A DNA stretch of 64,000 nucleotides from Lysobacter stagni (lineage in GTDB: Bacteria; Pseudomonadota; Gammaproteobacteria; Xanthomonadales; Xanthomonadaceae), in assembly GCF_030053425.1 (NCBI RefSeq), contig NZ_JASGBI010000001.1, positions 285,001 to 349,000 of the forward strand. The letters are read 5' to 3'. Positions 8,323 through 18,382 of the stretch are shown in pieces. The translations under genes were made by a program, and so were the position numbers. Position 1 is the first letter of the stretch; each line of letters opens with the position of its first letter. Under the pieces are notes generated by a model that was not told the origin of the DNA, searched no databases, and was given only the letters and a program-made list of their open reading frames with translations.

Positions 8323-9765
8323 TCAGCGTCCGCCCTGTTCCTTCAACGCGGCGAGAAAGCGACGCGGCGCACCGTCGAAACCACCGTTCGACATGAACAC
8401 GACGTGGTCGCCAGCGCGCGCACGTTCGCGCAGCGCCGCGATGAGGGTATCGGCGTCCGGCACGGCAACCCCTTCGCCACGCAACGCTCCCACCACCCGG
8501 GTCGCATCCCAGGCCAGTTCGGGACGGTGCAGGAACACCACCGTATCGGCGATGTCCAGCGACGGGGCAAGCGCATCGGCGTGCGCGCCCAGGCGCATCG
8601 AATTGCTGCGCGGCTCCATCGCCACGACGATGCGCGCATCGCCCACCTTCACGCGCAATCCCGCGAGCGTGGTGGCGATGGCGGTGGGATGGTGGGCGAA
8701 GTCGTCGTACACCGTGATGCCCTGCGCCTGGCCGATCACCTCCAGCCGACGCTTCACGCTGCGGAACTGCGCCAGCGCCGGCAGCACGGAGGCGACCTCG
8801 ACACCCACCGCGTTCGCGGCGGCCAGCGCGGCCAGCGCGTTCATCACGTTATGGCGGCCGAGCAGCGGCCAGTGCACCTCACCGAGCGTTTCGCCGCGAT
8901 GGACGACGGCGAAGTGGCTGCCGTCCTCGGCGATCAGATGGGCTGTCCAGTCGAAGGACGCGCGCGCGGCAACGCTTTCGTCGCTGCGGTCGCCGTGGGC
9001 TTCACTGCGTGCGGCCGGCGGCAGCAGGCTCGCATCCAGACCGAAGGTTTCCACCGGCGTCCAGCAGCCCATCGCGAGCACTTCGGACAGGCGCTGGTCC
9101 TCGCCGTTGACGATCAGGCGTCCGCGGCGTGGCACGGTGCGCACCAGGTGGTGGAACTGGCGCTGGATCGCGGCCACGTCCGGGAAGATGTCGGCGTGGT
9201 CGTATTCCAGGTTGTTGAGGATCGCCACCAGCGGTCGGTAGTGGACGAACTTGCTGCGCTTGTCGAAGAACGCGGTGTCGTACTCGTCGGCCTCGACCAC
9301 GAATTCGCGACCCGCACCCACGCGCGCCGACACGCCGAAATCCTCGGCGACGCCGCCGATCAGGAAGCCCGGTTCGCGGCCGGCGGCCTGCAGCAGGAAG
9401 GTGAGGATGGTGGTCGTCGTGGTCTTGCCGTGCGTGCCGGCCACGGCCAGCGTGTCGCGGCCCGGCAGCAGGTTCTCGCTGAGCCACTGCGCACCGGACG
9501 TGTAGCGCCGGCCGTCATCGAGGACCTGCTCCACCGCCGCATTGCCGCGCGAAAGCGCGTTGCCGACGACGATCTGCTCGCAGTCGGCGGAAATGTGGCC
9601 GGGCGTATAGCCCTGCTTCAACGCGATGCCGAGTTGTTCCAGCTGCGTGGACATCGGCGGATACACCGCCTGGTCGCTTCCTTCGACATCAAAGCCGAGT
9701 TCGCGCGCGAGCGCGGCGACACCGCCCATGAACGTTCCGGCGATACCCAAAATATGAATCTTCAA
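8323..9765 (-). CDS. mpl: UDP-N-acetylmuramate:tripeptide ligase (peptidoglycan recycling)
   Basis: Mur-ligase-family enzyme that joins the recycled L-Ala-gamma-D-Glu-meso-DAP tripeptide to UDP-MurNAc in the cytoplasm. The ATP-binding GTHGKTTTT loop is at 110-118, EADEYDTAFFDKRSKF and NNLEYDHADIF are Mpl-specific, and the N-terminal HILGIAGTFMGGVA Rossmann loop is typical. I prefer the TTG at 9765 (protein MKIHILG..., 480 residues) because AGGAC lies about 9 bases before it; a GTG at 9774 is the alternative but has that element directly against it. Downstream of adk, separated by a repeat-bearing 199-base gap. Confidence 0.94.
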   Translation of the reverse strand: MKIHILGIAGTFMGGVAALARELGFDVEGSDQAVYPPMSTQLEQLGIALKQGYTPGHISADCEQIVVGNALSRGNAAVEQVLDDGRRYTSGAQWLSENLLPGRDTLAVAGTHGKTTTTTILTFLLQAAGREPGFLIGGVAEDFGVSARVGAGREFVVEADEYDTAFFDKRSKFVHYRPLVAILNNLEYDHADIFPDVAAIQRQFHHLVRTVPRRGRLIVNGEDQRLSEVLAMGCWTPVETFGLDASLLPPAARSEAHGDRSDESVAARASFDWTAHLIAEDGSHFAVVHRGETLGEVHWPLLGRHNVMNALAALAAANAVGVEVASVLPALAQFRSVKRRLEVIGQAQGITVYDDFAHHPTAIATTLAGLRVKVGDARIVVAMEPRSNSMRLGAHADALAPSLDIADTVVFLHRPELAWDATRVVGALRGEGVAVPDADTLIAALRERARAGDHVVFMSNGGFDGAPRRFLAALKEQGGR

Positions 9766-9830
9766 GATCAGCACGTCCTAGACGGTGGCGACACGGCAAG
9801 CCGGAGTGTGCACCGCAAGGCCATCACTCC

Positions 9831-9867
9831 CCCTCTCCCGCTCGCGGAAGAGGGCAAGGGGAGAGGG
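9831..9867. repeat. GC-rich palindromic intergenic repeat, unit 1
   Basis: Inverted repeat with arms CCCTCTCCC (9831-9839) and GGGAGAGGG (9859-9867). The same arm sequence recurs in unit 2 about 70 bases away. This CCCTCTCCC/GGGAGAGGG palindrome resembles dispersed REP-like elements of GC-rich proteobacteria; copy number in the genome cannot be judged from one window. Confidence 0.7.
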
Positions 9868-9903
9868 CGAAGCCTCGATCGCATGACCGAAGCGGCACCA
9901 GAA

Positions 9904-9958
9904 CCCCTCTCCCTGGTCGCCTTCGGCGACCTTTTCCTCTCCCGCAAGGGGAGAGGGG
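9904..9958. repeat. GC-rich palindromic intergenic repeat, unit 2
   Basis: Outer arms CCCCTCTCCC (9904-9913) and GGGAGAGGGG (9949-9958) enclose an inner hairpin GTCGCC-TTC-GGCGAC and another copy of CCTCTCCC with its partner. It ends 6 bases from the 3' end of adk, so on the minus strand it may also act as a transcript-stabilising or attenuating structure between adk and mpl. Confidence 0.7.
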
Positions 9959-9964
9959 AAAAAC

Positions 9965-10543
9965 TCACCCCACTTCCTTCGCCGGCGACAACGCCTCGAC
10001 GATGCGGGTGAACACTTCGTCCAGCGAGCCCACGCCGTTCACGACGGTGAGCTGGCCGTGCTGGCGGTAGAAGCCGATCACCGGCGCGGTCTGGTCGTCG
10101 TACACCTTCAGGCGCGTGCGCACCGATTCCGGACTGTCGTCGGCGCGGCCTTCGGCCTTGGCGCGGCCGGCGATGCGCTCGACCAGCAGTTCGGTCGGCA
10201 CTTCCAGCTGCACGGCGTAATCCATCGGCTGGCCGATCCGGCCCAGCAGCTTGTCCAGCGCATCGGCCTGCGCCAGGTTGCGCGGGTAGCCGTCGAGGAT
10301 GAAGCCGCCCTTGGTGTCGGCGCGCGAGAAGCGGTCCTCGAGCATGCCCAGCAGAATCTCGTCGCTGACCAGGTTGCCCGAAGCCATGATCTCCTTGGCC
10401 TCCAGACCCAGCTTGCTGCCGGCCGCCACTTCAGCGCGCAGCAGGTCGCCGGTCGAGATGTGCGGGACCTGCAGATGCTCCTTGAGGCGCGCGGCCTGCG
10501 TGCCCTTGCCGGAGCCGGGCGCGCCCAGAAGTACCAATCGCAT
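9965..10543 (-). CDS. adk: Adenylate kinase
   Basis: Interconverts ATP + AMP and 2 ADP. The protein starts MRLVLLGAPGSGKGTQ with the P-loop at residues 7-15. HISTGDLLR, GFILDGYPRN and the LID region AGRAKAEGRADD follow. At 192 residues it is the short form with an abbreviated LID and no zinc-binding cysteines. The ATG at 10543 is favoured over the one at 10549 because AGGAG lies 8 bases before it. It is divergent from the phosphofructokinase gene and upstream of mpl. Confidence 0.97.
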   Translation of the reverse strand: MRLVLLGAPGSGKGTQAARLKEHLQVPHISTGDLLRAEVAAGSKLGLEAKEIMASGNLVSDEILLGMLEDRFSRADTKGGFILDGYPRNLAQADALDKLLGRIGQPMDYAVQLEVPTELLVERIAGRAKAEGRADDSPESVRTRLKVYDDQTAPVIGFYRQHGQLTVVNGVGSLDEVFTRIVEALSPAKEVG

Positions 10544-10710
10544 CAACATCACTCCTAGAACGGGAAAATTCGGCGGCCGCGCGGCCGTGCGAGCGGGCCG
10601 GGGACCCGCGTCGCCTGCCCGGGGTGCGGCGCTACACTCGCAGCGCACTGCCCCGCCGGGCAAATGTTGCGGGCACTTTACCGCATCCCGGCCTCAATCC
10701 AGGAATGAAC

Positions 10711-11967
10711 ATGGCCTCAGGAACCCTGCTTTATGCGCAGTCGGGCGGTGTCACCGCCGTCATCAACGCCACCGCCTCGGCTGTGATCGAGGCGGCCCGG
10801 GCCCGCAAGGTGAAGGTACTGGCGGCCCGCAACGGCATCCTGGGCGCTCTGCGGGAGGAGTTGATCGACACCTCGAAGGAGTCCGCCGCCGCCATCCGCG
10901 CCCTCGCCCATACCCCGGGCGGTGCCTTCGGCTCCTGCCGCGTGAAGCTGAAATCGCTGCAACAGGACCGGGCCCGCTACGAGCGCCTGCTGGACGTCCT
11001 GCGCGCCCACGATGTGCGCTGGTTCCTCTACAACGGCGGCAACGACTCGGCCGACACCGCACTGAAGGTGTCGCAGCTGGCGGCGGAGTTCGGCTATCCG
11101 CTGACCTGCGTGGGCGTGCCCAAGACGGTCGACAACGACCTCGCGGTCACCGATTGCTGCCCCGGTTTCGGTTCGGCGGCGAAGTACACGGCAGTGTCGG
11201 TGCGCGAGTGCGCGCTGGATGTCGCCGCGATGGCCGACACGTCCACCAAGGTGTTCGTGTACGAGGCGATGGGCCGCCATGCCGGCTGGCTGGCCGCGGC
11301 CGCCGGCCTGGCCGGCGACGGCGAGAACGCCGCCCCGCACCTGATCCTGTTTCCCGAGCGCCCCTATGACGAAGCCGATTTCTTCGCGAAGGTGAAGGCC
11401 ACGGTCGAACGCGTGGGCTACTGCGTGGTCGTCGCCAGCGAGGGCATCCAGACGCGCGACGGCAAGTTCGTCGCAGACGCCGGTGGCGGCAAGGATTCCT
11501 TCGGCCACACGCAGCTTGGCGGCGTGGCGTCGTTCCTCGCCGGGCGGGTGAAGGATGCACTGGGTTACAAGGTCCACTGGGCCCTGCCCGACTATCTGCA
11601 ACGCTCGGCGCGTCACCTGGCATCGAAGACCGACGTCGAACAGGCGCAGGCCGTGGGACGCAAGGCGGTGGAGTTCGCTCTCAAGGGCATGAACGCGGTG
11701 ATGCCCGTCATCGTGCGCACCTCGGATGCGCCGTATCGATGGAAGGTCGAAGCGGCGCCGCTGTCGAAGATCGCCAACCACGAGAAGAAGATGCCGGCCA
11801 ACTTCCTGCGCAAGGACGGCTACGGCATCACGCCCGCCGCGCGTCGCTACCTGGAGCCGCTGATCCGAGGCGAAGCGCCGCCCCCGTTCGGTCGCGATGG
11901 CCTGCCGAAGTACGTGACGCTGAAGAACGTCGCCGTGACGAGGAAGCTGCCGCCCTTCGCCGGTTGA
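10711..11967 (+). CDS. Pyrophosphate-dependent 6-phosphofructokinase
   Basis: Phosphorylates fructose 6-phosphate, here probably with PPi instead of ATP and hence reversibly. The 418-residue protein carries PKTVDND, with the lysine that distinguishes PPi-dependent enzymes from the PGTIDND of ATP-dependent ones, and GGNDS in place of GGDGS at the phosphoryl-donor site. The substrate region EAMGRHAGWLAA is typical. The ATG at 10711 has AGGA six bases before it; an ATG at 10705 is directly against that element. PPi specificity rests on these motifs and on established knowledge of the xanthomonad enzyme. The nearby hppA and ppa genes fit a PPi-linked physiology. Confidence 0.9.
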   Translation: MASGTLLYAQSGGVTAVINATASAVIEAARARKVKVLAARNGILGALREELIDTSKESAAAIRALAHTPGGAFGSCRVKLKSLQQDRARYERLLDVLRAHDVRWFLYNGGNDSADTALKVSQLAAEFGYPLTCVGVPKTVDNDLAVTDCCPGFGSAAKYTAVSVRECALDVAAMADTSTKVFVYEAMGRHAGWLAAAAGLAGDGENAAPHLILFPERPYDEADFFAKVKATVERVGYCVVVASEGIQTRDGKFVADAGGGKDSFGHTQLGGVASFLAGRVKDALGYKVHWALPDYLQRSARHLASKTDVEQAQAVGRKAVEFALKGMNAVMPVIVRTSDAPYRWKVEAAPLSKIANHEKKMPANFLRKDGYGITPAARRYLEPLIRGEAPPPFGRDGLPKYVTLKNVAVTRKLPPFAG

Positions 11968-12141
11968 GGGCGCTTGCCAACACCCCATTGGCTTGTTCAA
12001 GCTGCCGGCACCCGGGCACACCCGGGAGCCCTCGGGGAGGGGGGTGCGGTGAACGGGAGAGATCGCCTGGGGAGGCGAGCCTGTTCGATGGCGCACGCCA
12101 TCCCCGGGTCCGGAACGAACCACAACAGGGGATGTCGAGAA

Positions 12142-12873
12142 ATGATGCGTAATCTGATGCGCGGCGCGTGTGCGACCGCGGTAATGCTGTTCGCGCTGAC
12201 CGGCTGCGTGAGCATGCCCAAGCAGCAGGCATACAACCGCGAGGCGCATGCTTCGCTGAAGACGATCGCGGTGCTCGAAACGCACCAGACCAAGCCGACG
12301 GTGTTCATGCTCAACCATCCGGGCATGAGCTTCGGCCTGATCGGCGGCCTGGTGGCCGCGAGCGATCAGGCGAGCAAGGAGAAGAAGCTCAACGCCACCT
12401 TCACCCAGGCGGGCTTCGAACCGCTGGCGTACTTCCGCGAGAGCCTGACCACGCACATGGCCGAGCGCGGCTACACGCTGGTGTGGCCGAGCACGCAGAT
12501 CGAGGCGGCGAAGATTCCGCGCGGTTCGTTCGGCCTTCGCAAGGCCTACAAGCCCGCGCAGGCCGATGCGCAGATGGACATCAATTTCGGCTTCCTGGGG
12601 TATGCCGCCGCCGGCGCCAGCGACAGCACGCCGTATCGTCCGACGGCGACGATGGCCGTGCGCCTGGTCAGCGCGGACGGCAAGGAGAACTTCTACACCG
12701 ACTACTTCGCCTACAACAACGTGTTCAACCTTGCCGACGCCGTGGCGATCAACGCCGATCCCACGCACAGCTACCCGGACTTCGACAAATTGAACTCGGC
12801 CGGTCCGCGCACGGTGGAGGGCATGAAGCTGGCGATCGATGCCATCGCCACCGAAATCGCGCGCAAGCTCTGA
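12142..12873 (+). CDS. Lipoprotein of unknown function
   Basis: A 243-residue protein with a signal peptide ending in the lipobox FALTGC, so it is probably a membrane-anchored lipoprotein. I do not recognise the family. After the cysteine come a segment with LKTIAVLE, a Gly-rich hydrophobic stretch (SFGLIGGLVAASD), and a C-terminal part rich in aromatic and Asn residues (YFAYNNVF). The start was placed at the ATG at 12142, directly before the signal sequence; the upstream in-frame region is low complexity. The next lipoprotein gene begins 10 bases after its stop, so they form an operon. Confidence 0.7.
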   Translation: MMRNLMRGACATAVMLFALTGCVSMPKQQAYNREAHASLKTIAVLETHQTKPTVFMLNHPGMSFGLIGGLVAASDQASKEKKLNATFTQAGFEPLAYFRESLTTHMAERGYTLVWPSTQIEAAKIPRGSFGLRKAYKPAQADAQMDINFGFLGYAAAGASDSTPYRPTATMAVRLVSADGKENFYTDYFAYNNVFNLADAVAINADPTHSYPDFDKLNSAGPRTVEGMKLAIDAIATEIARKL

Positions 12874-12883
12874 GGCGGCCGAC

Positions 12884-13537
12884 ATGCGTGCGATCGCACT
12901 GGCATTGTTGCTGACGGCATCGCTCACCGGCTGTTCGGGCATCGCCTACAAGGCCGCCATGCCCAACGTTTCGATGAACTGCGTGGACAGCCTTCAGGCC
13001 GTGTCCGGCATGCCGCTGAAGTTCCCCGTGCCGGGCGAGGAGCTCGACGAGCATGAAGGCTTCGTCGAGTTCGCCAGCGTGGCGCGGTGCTACCGCCCCG
13101 CGGAAGGAACACCGGTCCCGGTGGCGCTGTATCGCCTGGAATCGATCACGCCGCCGGCGGAGGTGAAGGTCTCGGTGCAGTTGTCCACGGGCGGCACGTT
13201 TGCCGCAGCGCTGGACGTCCTCGACGCCGACATGAAGCCGCTTCGTCGTTACGGATTCGAGCAGTTCACGCGACGCGGGAGTACGTACTCGCTGGACGTG
13301 TTCCTCAATCCGTCGACCACGACGCCGGCCTACGTGATGTTGTCGCCCGACCAGACGCACGTCGGAAAGAAGGACACCGCGACGGGCTCGGCGACCAACG
13401 TTTCGCCGATCCTGGCCGGCCCGGTGATGTTCATGTACCACACCGGTTCCGAGACGGTGACGGAAAACCCGCTGCTGCAGGGCGGCAAGGTGCGCGTGGT
13501 AGCCCACCCGCACCGCACTGCGATCACCGCCGACTGA
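12884..13537 (+). CDS. Lipoprotein, possibly MalM-like
   Basis: A 217-residue lipoprotein with signal peptide MRAIALALLLTASLTGC and the invariant cysteine at 17. The middle (LDVLDADMKPLRRYGFEQFTRRG, then a LNPSTTTPAYVMLSPDQ stretch) recalls the periplasmic MalM fold: a beta-sandwich, an LD-F segment and a Tyr-Thr strand. This likeness is from memory and weak, and no maltose genes are nearby. The ATG at 12884 lies ten bases after the stop of the preceding lipoprotein gene, suggesting a two-gene unit of paired envelope lipoproteins. Confidence 0.65.
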   Translation: MRAIALALLLTASLTGCSGIAYKAAMPNVSMNCVDSLQAVSGMPLKFPVPGEELDEHEGFVEFASVARCYRPAEGTPVPVALYRLESITPPAEVKVSVQLSTGGTFAAALDVLDADMKPLRRYGFEQFTRRGSTYSLDVFLNPSTTTPAYVMLSPDQTHVGKKDTATGSATNVSPILAGPVMFMYHTGSETVTENPLLQGGKVRVVAHPHRTAITAD

Positions 13538-13551
13538 TCGCTGCCTGGATC

Positions 13552-13584
13552 GACGGCGACCGGATTCCGGTCGCCGTCCTTTCC
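13552..13584. terminator. Terminator between convergent genes
   Basis: Perfect 12-pair stem GACGGCGACCGG/CCGGTCGCCGTC with loop ATT (13552-13578), followed by CTTTCC. It lies between the MalM-like lipoprotein gene and the convergent secreted-protein gene. The weak T run makes its strength uncertain. Confidence 0.65.
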
Positions 13585-13588
13585 GGCC

Positions 13589-14092
13589 TCATCCGCCGCA
13601 GGCGCGTCCCTCGACCGCCGCTTCCGCCGCGAACATCGGCACGGGCGCAACCTGTCCGGTCGCCTGCTGCTGCTTCGATTCCTGCAGGTAGATGCGCGCC
13701 TTGCCCTGCGCGTCCAGCTTCGGCGTCTTGTCCAGCGGCTTACGCCACACGCGAACCACCGCCTGCTGCGATGGGCACGCTGCGCTGGGCACGCGGATCA
13801 GATCGTTGAGCAGCCAGCCGTTCGCCGTCGCGGGCTTCACTTTCGCCGCATCGACGAAGCGCGCACGCGGCTGGCATTGCGGACTGGTGCGCACCACGGT
13901 GAACGCATAGGGATCGTTCGCCTGGCCGGTGAACATGCCTTCCAGGCGCGCGCAGGCCTCGGGGATCTGGCGCAGCGTATGGACCACGTTCTGCGCCTGG
14001 GGCTGCACGGGCCCACGGGCGATTTCCGGCTTGGGCTCCGCGGCCGCGACCTGCGCGATGAACGCGACGAGAAGAAGAGGCAACAGCCGCAT
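13589..14092 (-). CDS. Secreted protein of unknown function
   Basis: A 167-residue protein with a cleavable signal peptide (MRLLPLLLVAFIAQVAAA, likely cut after AAA). Four cysteines in the mature part (ACARLE, SPQCQP, SAACPS, GRACGG) could form two disulfides in the periplasm. The C-terminal region is rich in Gln. I do not recognise the family. The ATG at 14092 directly precedes the signal sequence. It is divergent from hppA, with about 190 bases between the starts. Confidence 0.65.
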   Translation of the reverse strand: MRLLPLLLVAFIAQVAAAEPKPEIARGPVQPQAQNVVHTLRQIPEACARLEGMFTGQANDPYAFTVVRTSPQCQPRARFVDAAKVKPATANGWLLNDLIRVPSAACPSQQAVVRVWRKPLDKTPKLDAQGKARIYLQESKQQQATGQVAPVPMFAAEAAVEGRACGG

Positions 14093-14286
14093 GACACTCG
14101 ATCTCCGTCCGTGACAGCCATCGCAGGCTGGCATGGGTGCGCTGAATGCTGCGTTCACGGCGTGCGCCCCGACGGGGCCTGTGCGATAGTCCACCCGTTG
14201 CAGCGGTGACCCACGACCCGCGCAGCTACAACTAGAAAGGTAACAACTCGAAATTCCGATGTATCCACTCTAACGGGGAGGGGTTC

Positions 14287-16317
<2,031 letters not shown>

Positions 16318-16340
16318 GCGACATCGCAGTGCGTCCGACA

Positions 16341-16369
16341 CGGCGGCCTCACGGCCGCCGTTGTCGTTT
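16341..16369 (+). terminator. Terminator after hppA
   Basis: Stem CGGCGGCC/GGCCGCCG (16341-16348 with 16353-16360) followed by TTGTCGTTT. It sits between hppA and the convergent metallo-beta-lactamase-fold gene. Confidence 0.7.
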
Positions 16370-16375
16370 GGGGCC

Positions 16376-17341
16376 TCAGGCCCGCGCAGCGACCCGCGCG
16401 CGACGCCGCCGGATCGCCCGGACGGACAACCAGACCAGCACGCCAAGCAGCAGCACGACGAGGCCCGCGACTGCCATCAGGTTGCGGATCGGATTCGTGA
16501 TGACGAAGTTCGCATGCCGCGCGTAGAAACCGTTGAATCCGTCCATCGCCGCGGGCAGCGCCAGCACGTCGGCGCGTGCGAGTTCGAGGGGACGCTCGTC
16601 CGGATGGTACGTGGCGCCGTGCGGATACAGGCGCCCCGCCCTGTCCATTTCGACGTGCCCACCCAGCACGCGCGTGACGGGGCGCTCGCGCACGAACGCG
16701 GCGACGCGATGCGCGCTGGCGCGGAACGCGTCGATGTCGGACACGGTGATGCGGCCGGGCAGCAGGAAATCGCCGGTGAACAACGTGCGCGACTCGCGGT
16801 CGTAGAACACCACGTGGTCATCGTCGTGGCCGGGCGCGGGCAGCACTTCGACGGTGCGCCCGCCCAGATCGACTTGCGCGACGCCCTCGGGCCAGCGCGC
16901 GAAGCCGTAGAAGCTGCGCACACCCGATTCGTCCGGCGGAACGATCCGGACATCCGGCTGGTTCGCGAACAGCGCGTCGCCGTCGCGATGATCGCGATGG
17001 CCATGGGTGTGCGCGACGATCAGCGGCTTTCCGCCCGACAGTTCCCGCACCTGCGCGACCAGCGGCATGCGCGCGGCATCGGAGATGGCGCCGGTGTCGA
17101 TCAGCAGCGCGCGGTCGTCGCCGACCACCAGGTACAGGAAGTTGGCCTCGAAACTCGCGCAGGGGTTCTGGCGGAAGGCGAAGGTGCGCACGTCGATGTG
17201 GCGGCGCTGCAGCGGCGACACCTGCGCCTTTGAGCAGTCGTCGGCGCCCCCATTCCATGGCGCACCCGGCAACGGCGGGGCCGGCTGGGCCTGCGCGGCG
17301 GCGGCGGCGCCGGCCAGGAGCATTCCGATCAGATGCCGCAT
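16376..17341 (-). CDS. Exported metallo-beta-lactamase-fold hydrolase with C-terminal membrane anchor
   Basis: A 321-residue protein. Residues 1-19 are a signal peptide (GMLLAGAAAAAQAQ). The core has HTHGHRDH, the HxHxDH-type dinuclear metal site with an arginine inserted, plus PAPGHDDDH, LFTGDFLLPG and GGHVEMD, matching the later metal ligands. A single helix near the C-terminus (LMAVAGLVVLLLGVLVWLSV) followed by RAIRRRRARV would anchor it with the catalytic domain in the periplasm. GGGAGG eight bases before the ATG at 17341 decides the start. The substrate is unknown; the fold alone does not imply beta-lactamase activity. Confidence 0.85.
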   Translation of the reverse strand: MRHLIGMLLAGAAAAAQAQPAPPLPGAPWNGGADDCSKAQVSPLQRRHIDVRTFAFRQNPCASFEANFLYLVVGDDRALLIDTGAISDAARMPLVAQVRELSGGKPLIVAHTHGHRDHRDGDALFANQPDVRIVPPDESGVRSFYGFARWPEGVAQVDLGGRTVEVLPAPGHDDDHVVFYDRESRTLFTGDFLLPGRITVSDIDAFRASAHRVAAFVRERPVTRVLGGHVEMDRAGRLYPHGATYHPDERPLELARADVLALPAAMDGFNGFYARHANFVITNPIRNLMAVAGLVVLLLGVLVWLSVRAIRRRRARVAARA

Positions 17342-17683
17342 GGCCGCCCTCCCGGCGTTCGGTTGCGTCCTGAGGGTACGGGCCGGAGCGCGGTGGAGGC
17401 ACGGCCGGAAGTCACCAACGGCGGACGGGCGCCGGGGCCAAGGGGCCGCCGTTGGGCCGGAGCCGCACCTGGAGAGGTCTTCGGATGCCCCGATGCCATC
17501 CATGGCGCGAAACCACCCCTCTGAACAGCCCTCCCCGCTCCCCGGCAGGCCACGCGGCCGTGCCGCGTAAGCGGCCCACCTCGCCCCTGCTGCGCCGCAG
17601 CACCCAGCCGCGTAAAATGCCCGCCCGCTTTCCCGAAAACCCGCCCCGCCTTCCGGCGAGGCCCTCAGCAGTTGGAGTTACGC
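17342..17683. other. 342-base divergent intergenic region upstream of ppa
   Basis: No convincing gene is seen; open frames here are short and lack ribosome sites or family features. It holds an imperfect inverted repeat with arms CAACGGCGG (17416-17424) and CCGCCGTTG (17446-17454), and a TAAAAT hexamer at 17613-17618 that could be the ppa -10 box, leaving a leader of about 60 bases. GGAG at 17674-17677 is the ppa ribosome site. Confidence 0.6.
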
Positions 17684-18238
17684 ATGGGTCTGGACCTCGT
17701 CCCCACCGGCAAGAACCCGCCGGATGAGATCAACGTCATCATCGAAATCCCGAAGGACGCCGAGCCGGTCAAGTACGAGGTGGACAAGGCTTCGGGCGCG
17801 ATCTTCGTCGATCGCATCCTGTCCACGCCGATGCGCTACCCGTGCAACTACGGCTACGTCCCGCACACGCTGTGCGGCGATGGCGACCCGGCCGACGTGC
17901 TGGTGATCCTGCCGCTGCCGCTGGTGCCGGGTTCGGTCATCCGCTGCGTGCCGGTCGGCGTGCTGAAGATGAGCGACGAGGCCGGCAGCGACGAGAAGCT
18001 GATCGCCGTGCCCGTTCCGAAGATCTTCGGCGGCTACGCGCACGTCACCGACATCGAGCAGGTCTCGCAGCATTGGCTCGATCGCATCGGGCACTTCTTC
18101 CAGCACTACAAGGACCTGGAGAAGGGCAAGTGGGTGAAGATCGAAGGCTGGGGCGGCGCCGCCGAGGCCAAGTCCATCCTCAACGACGCCATCGCGCGCT
18201 ACAACGCGACGTCGGAAGAAGACAAGCCGAAGTTCTGA
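17684..18238 (+). CDS. ppa: Inorganic pyrophosphatase (soluble, family I)
   Basis: Hydrolyses PPi to phosphate in the cytoplasm. At 184 residues it is near the usual bacterial family I length. The metal-binding signature DGDPADVLV is at 66-74, with IEIPKD, YPCNYGYVPHT and a C-terminal HYKDLEKGKWVKIEGW block, all standard. GGAG six bases before the ATG at 17684 supports this start over a Leu-rich extension four codons upstream. A strong terminator follows. Having a soluble PPase beside a PPi-energised pump and a PPi-using phosphofructokinase implies competition for the same pool. Confidence 0.97.
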   Translation: MGLDLVPTGKNPPDEINVIIEIPKDAEPVKYEVDKASGAIFVDRILSTPMRYPCNYGYVPHTLCGDGDPADVLVILPLPLVPGSVIRCVPVGVLKMSDEAGSDEKLIAVPVPKIFGGYAHVTDIEQVSQHWLDRIGHFFQHYKDLEKGKWVKIEGWGGAAEAKSILNDAIARYNATSEEDKPKF

Positions 18239-18259
18239 AGCACGCACCACGTTGAAATG

Positions 18260-18290
18260 AAAAAGGCCGCCCACACGGGCGGCCTTTTTC
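18260..18290 (+). terminator. Terminator after ppa
   Basis: AAAAAGGCCGCCC-ACAC-GGGCGGCCTTTTT: a long GC-rich stem flanked by A and T runs, so it can act on both strands. Confidence 0.9.
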
Positions 18291-18330
18291 GTATCTGTCG
18301 ATCGCCGCGAGTCTTCGGCGGCCACAAAGA

Positions 18331-18356
18331 ACTACGGCCCCTTGCGGGGCCGTAGT
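18331..18356 (-). terminator. Terminator after the TonB-dependent receptor
   Basis: Eleven-pair stem ACTACGGCCCC/GGGGCCGTAGT with a four-base loop. Read on the minus strand it is followed by TCTTTGTGG, a modest U-rich tail, 26 bases past the receptor stop codon. Confidence 0.65.
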
Positions 18357-18382
18357 GTGTTGCGTGTTGCCTTCGCGGCCTA

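Noticed and set aside
17329..17603. Several short open frames in the ppa upstream gap
   Set aside because: Overlapping frames on both strands, Arg/Pro-rich, none with a ribosome site or recognisable motif.
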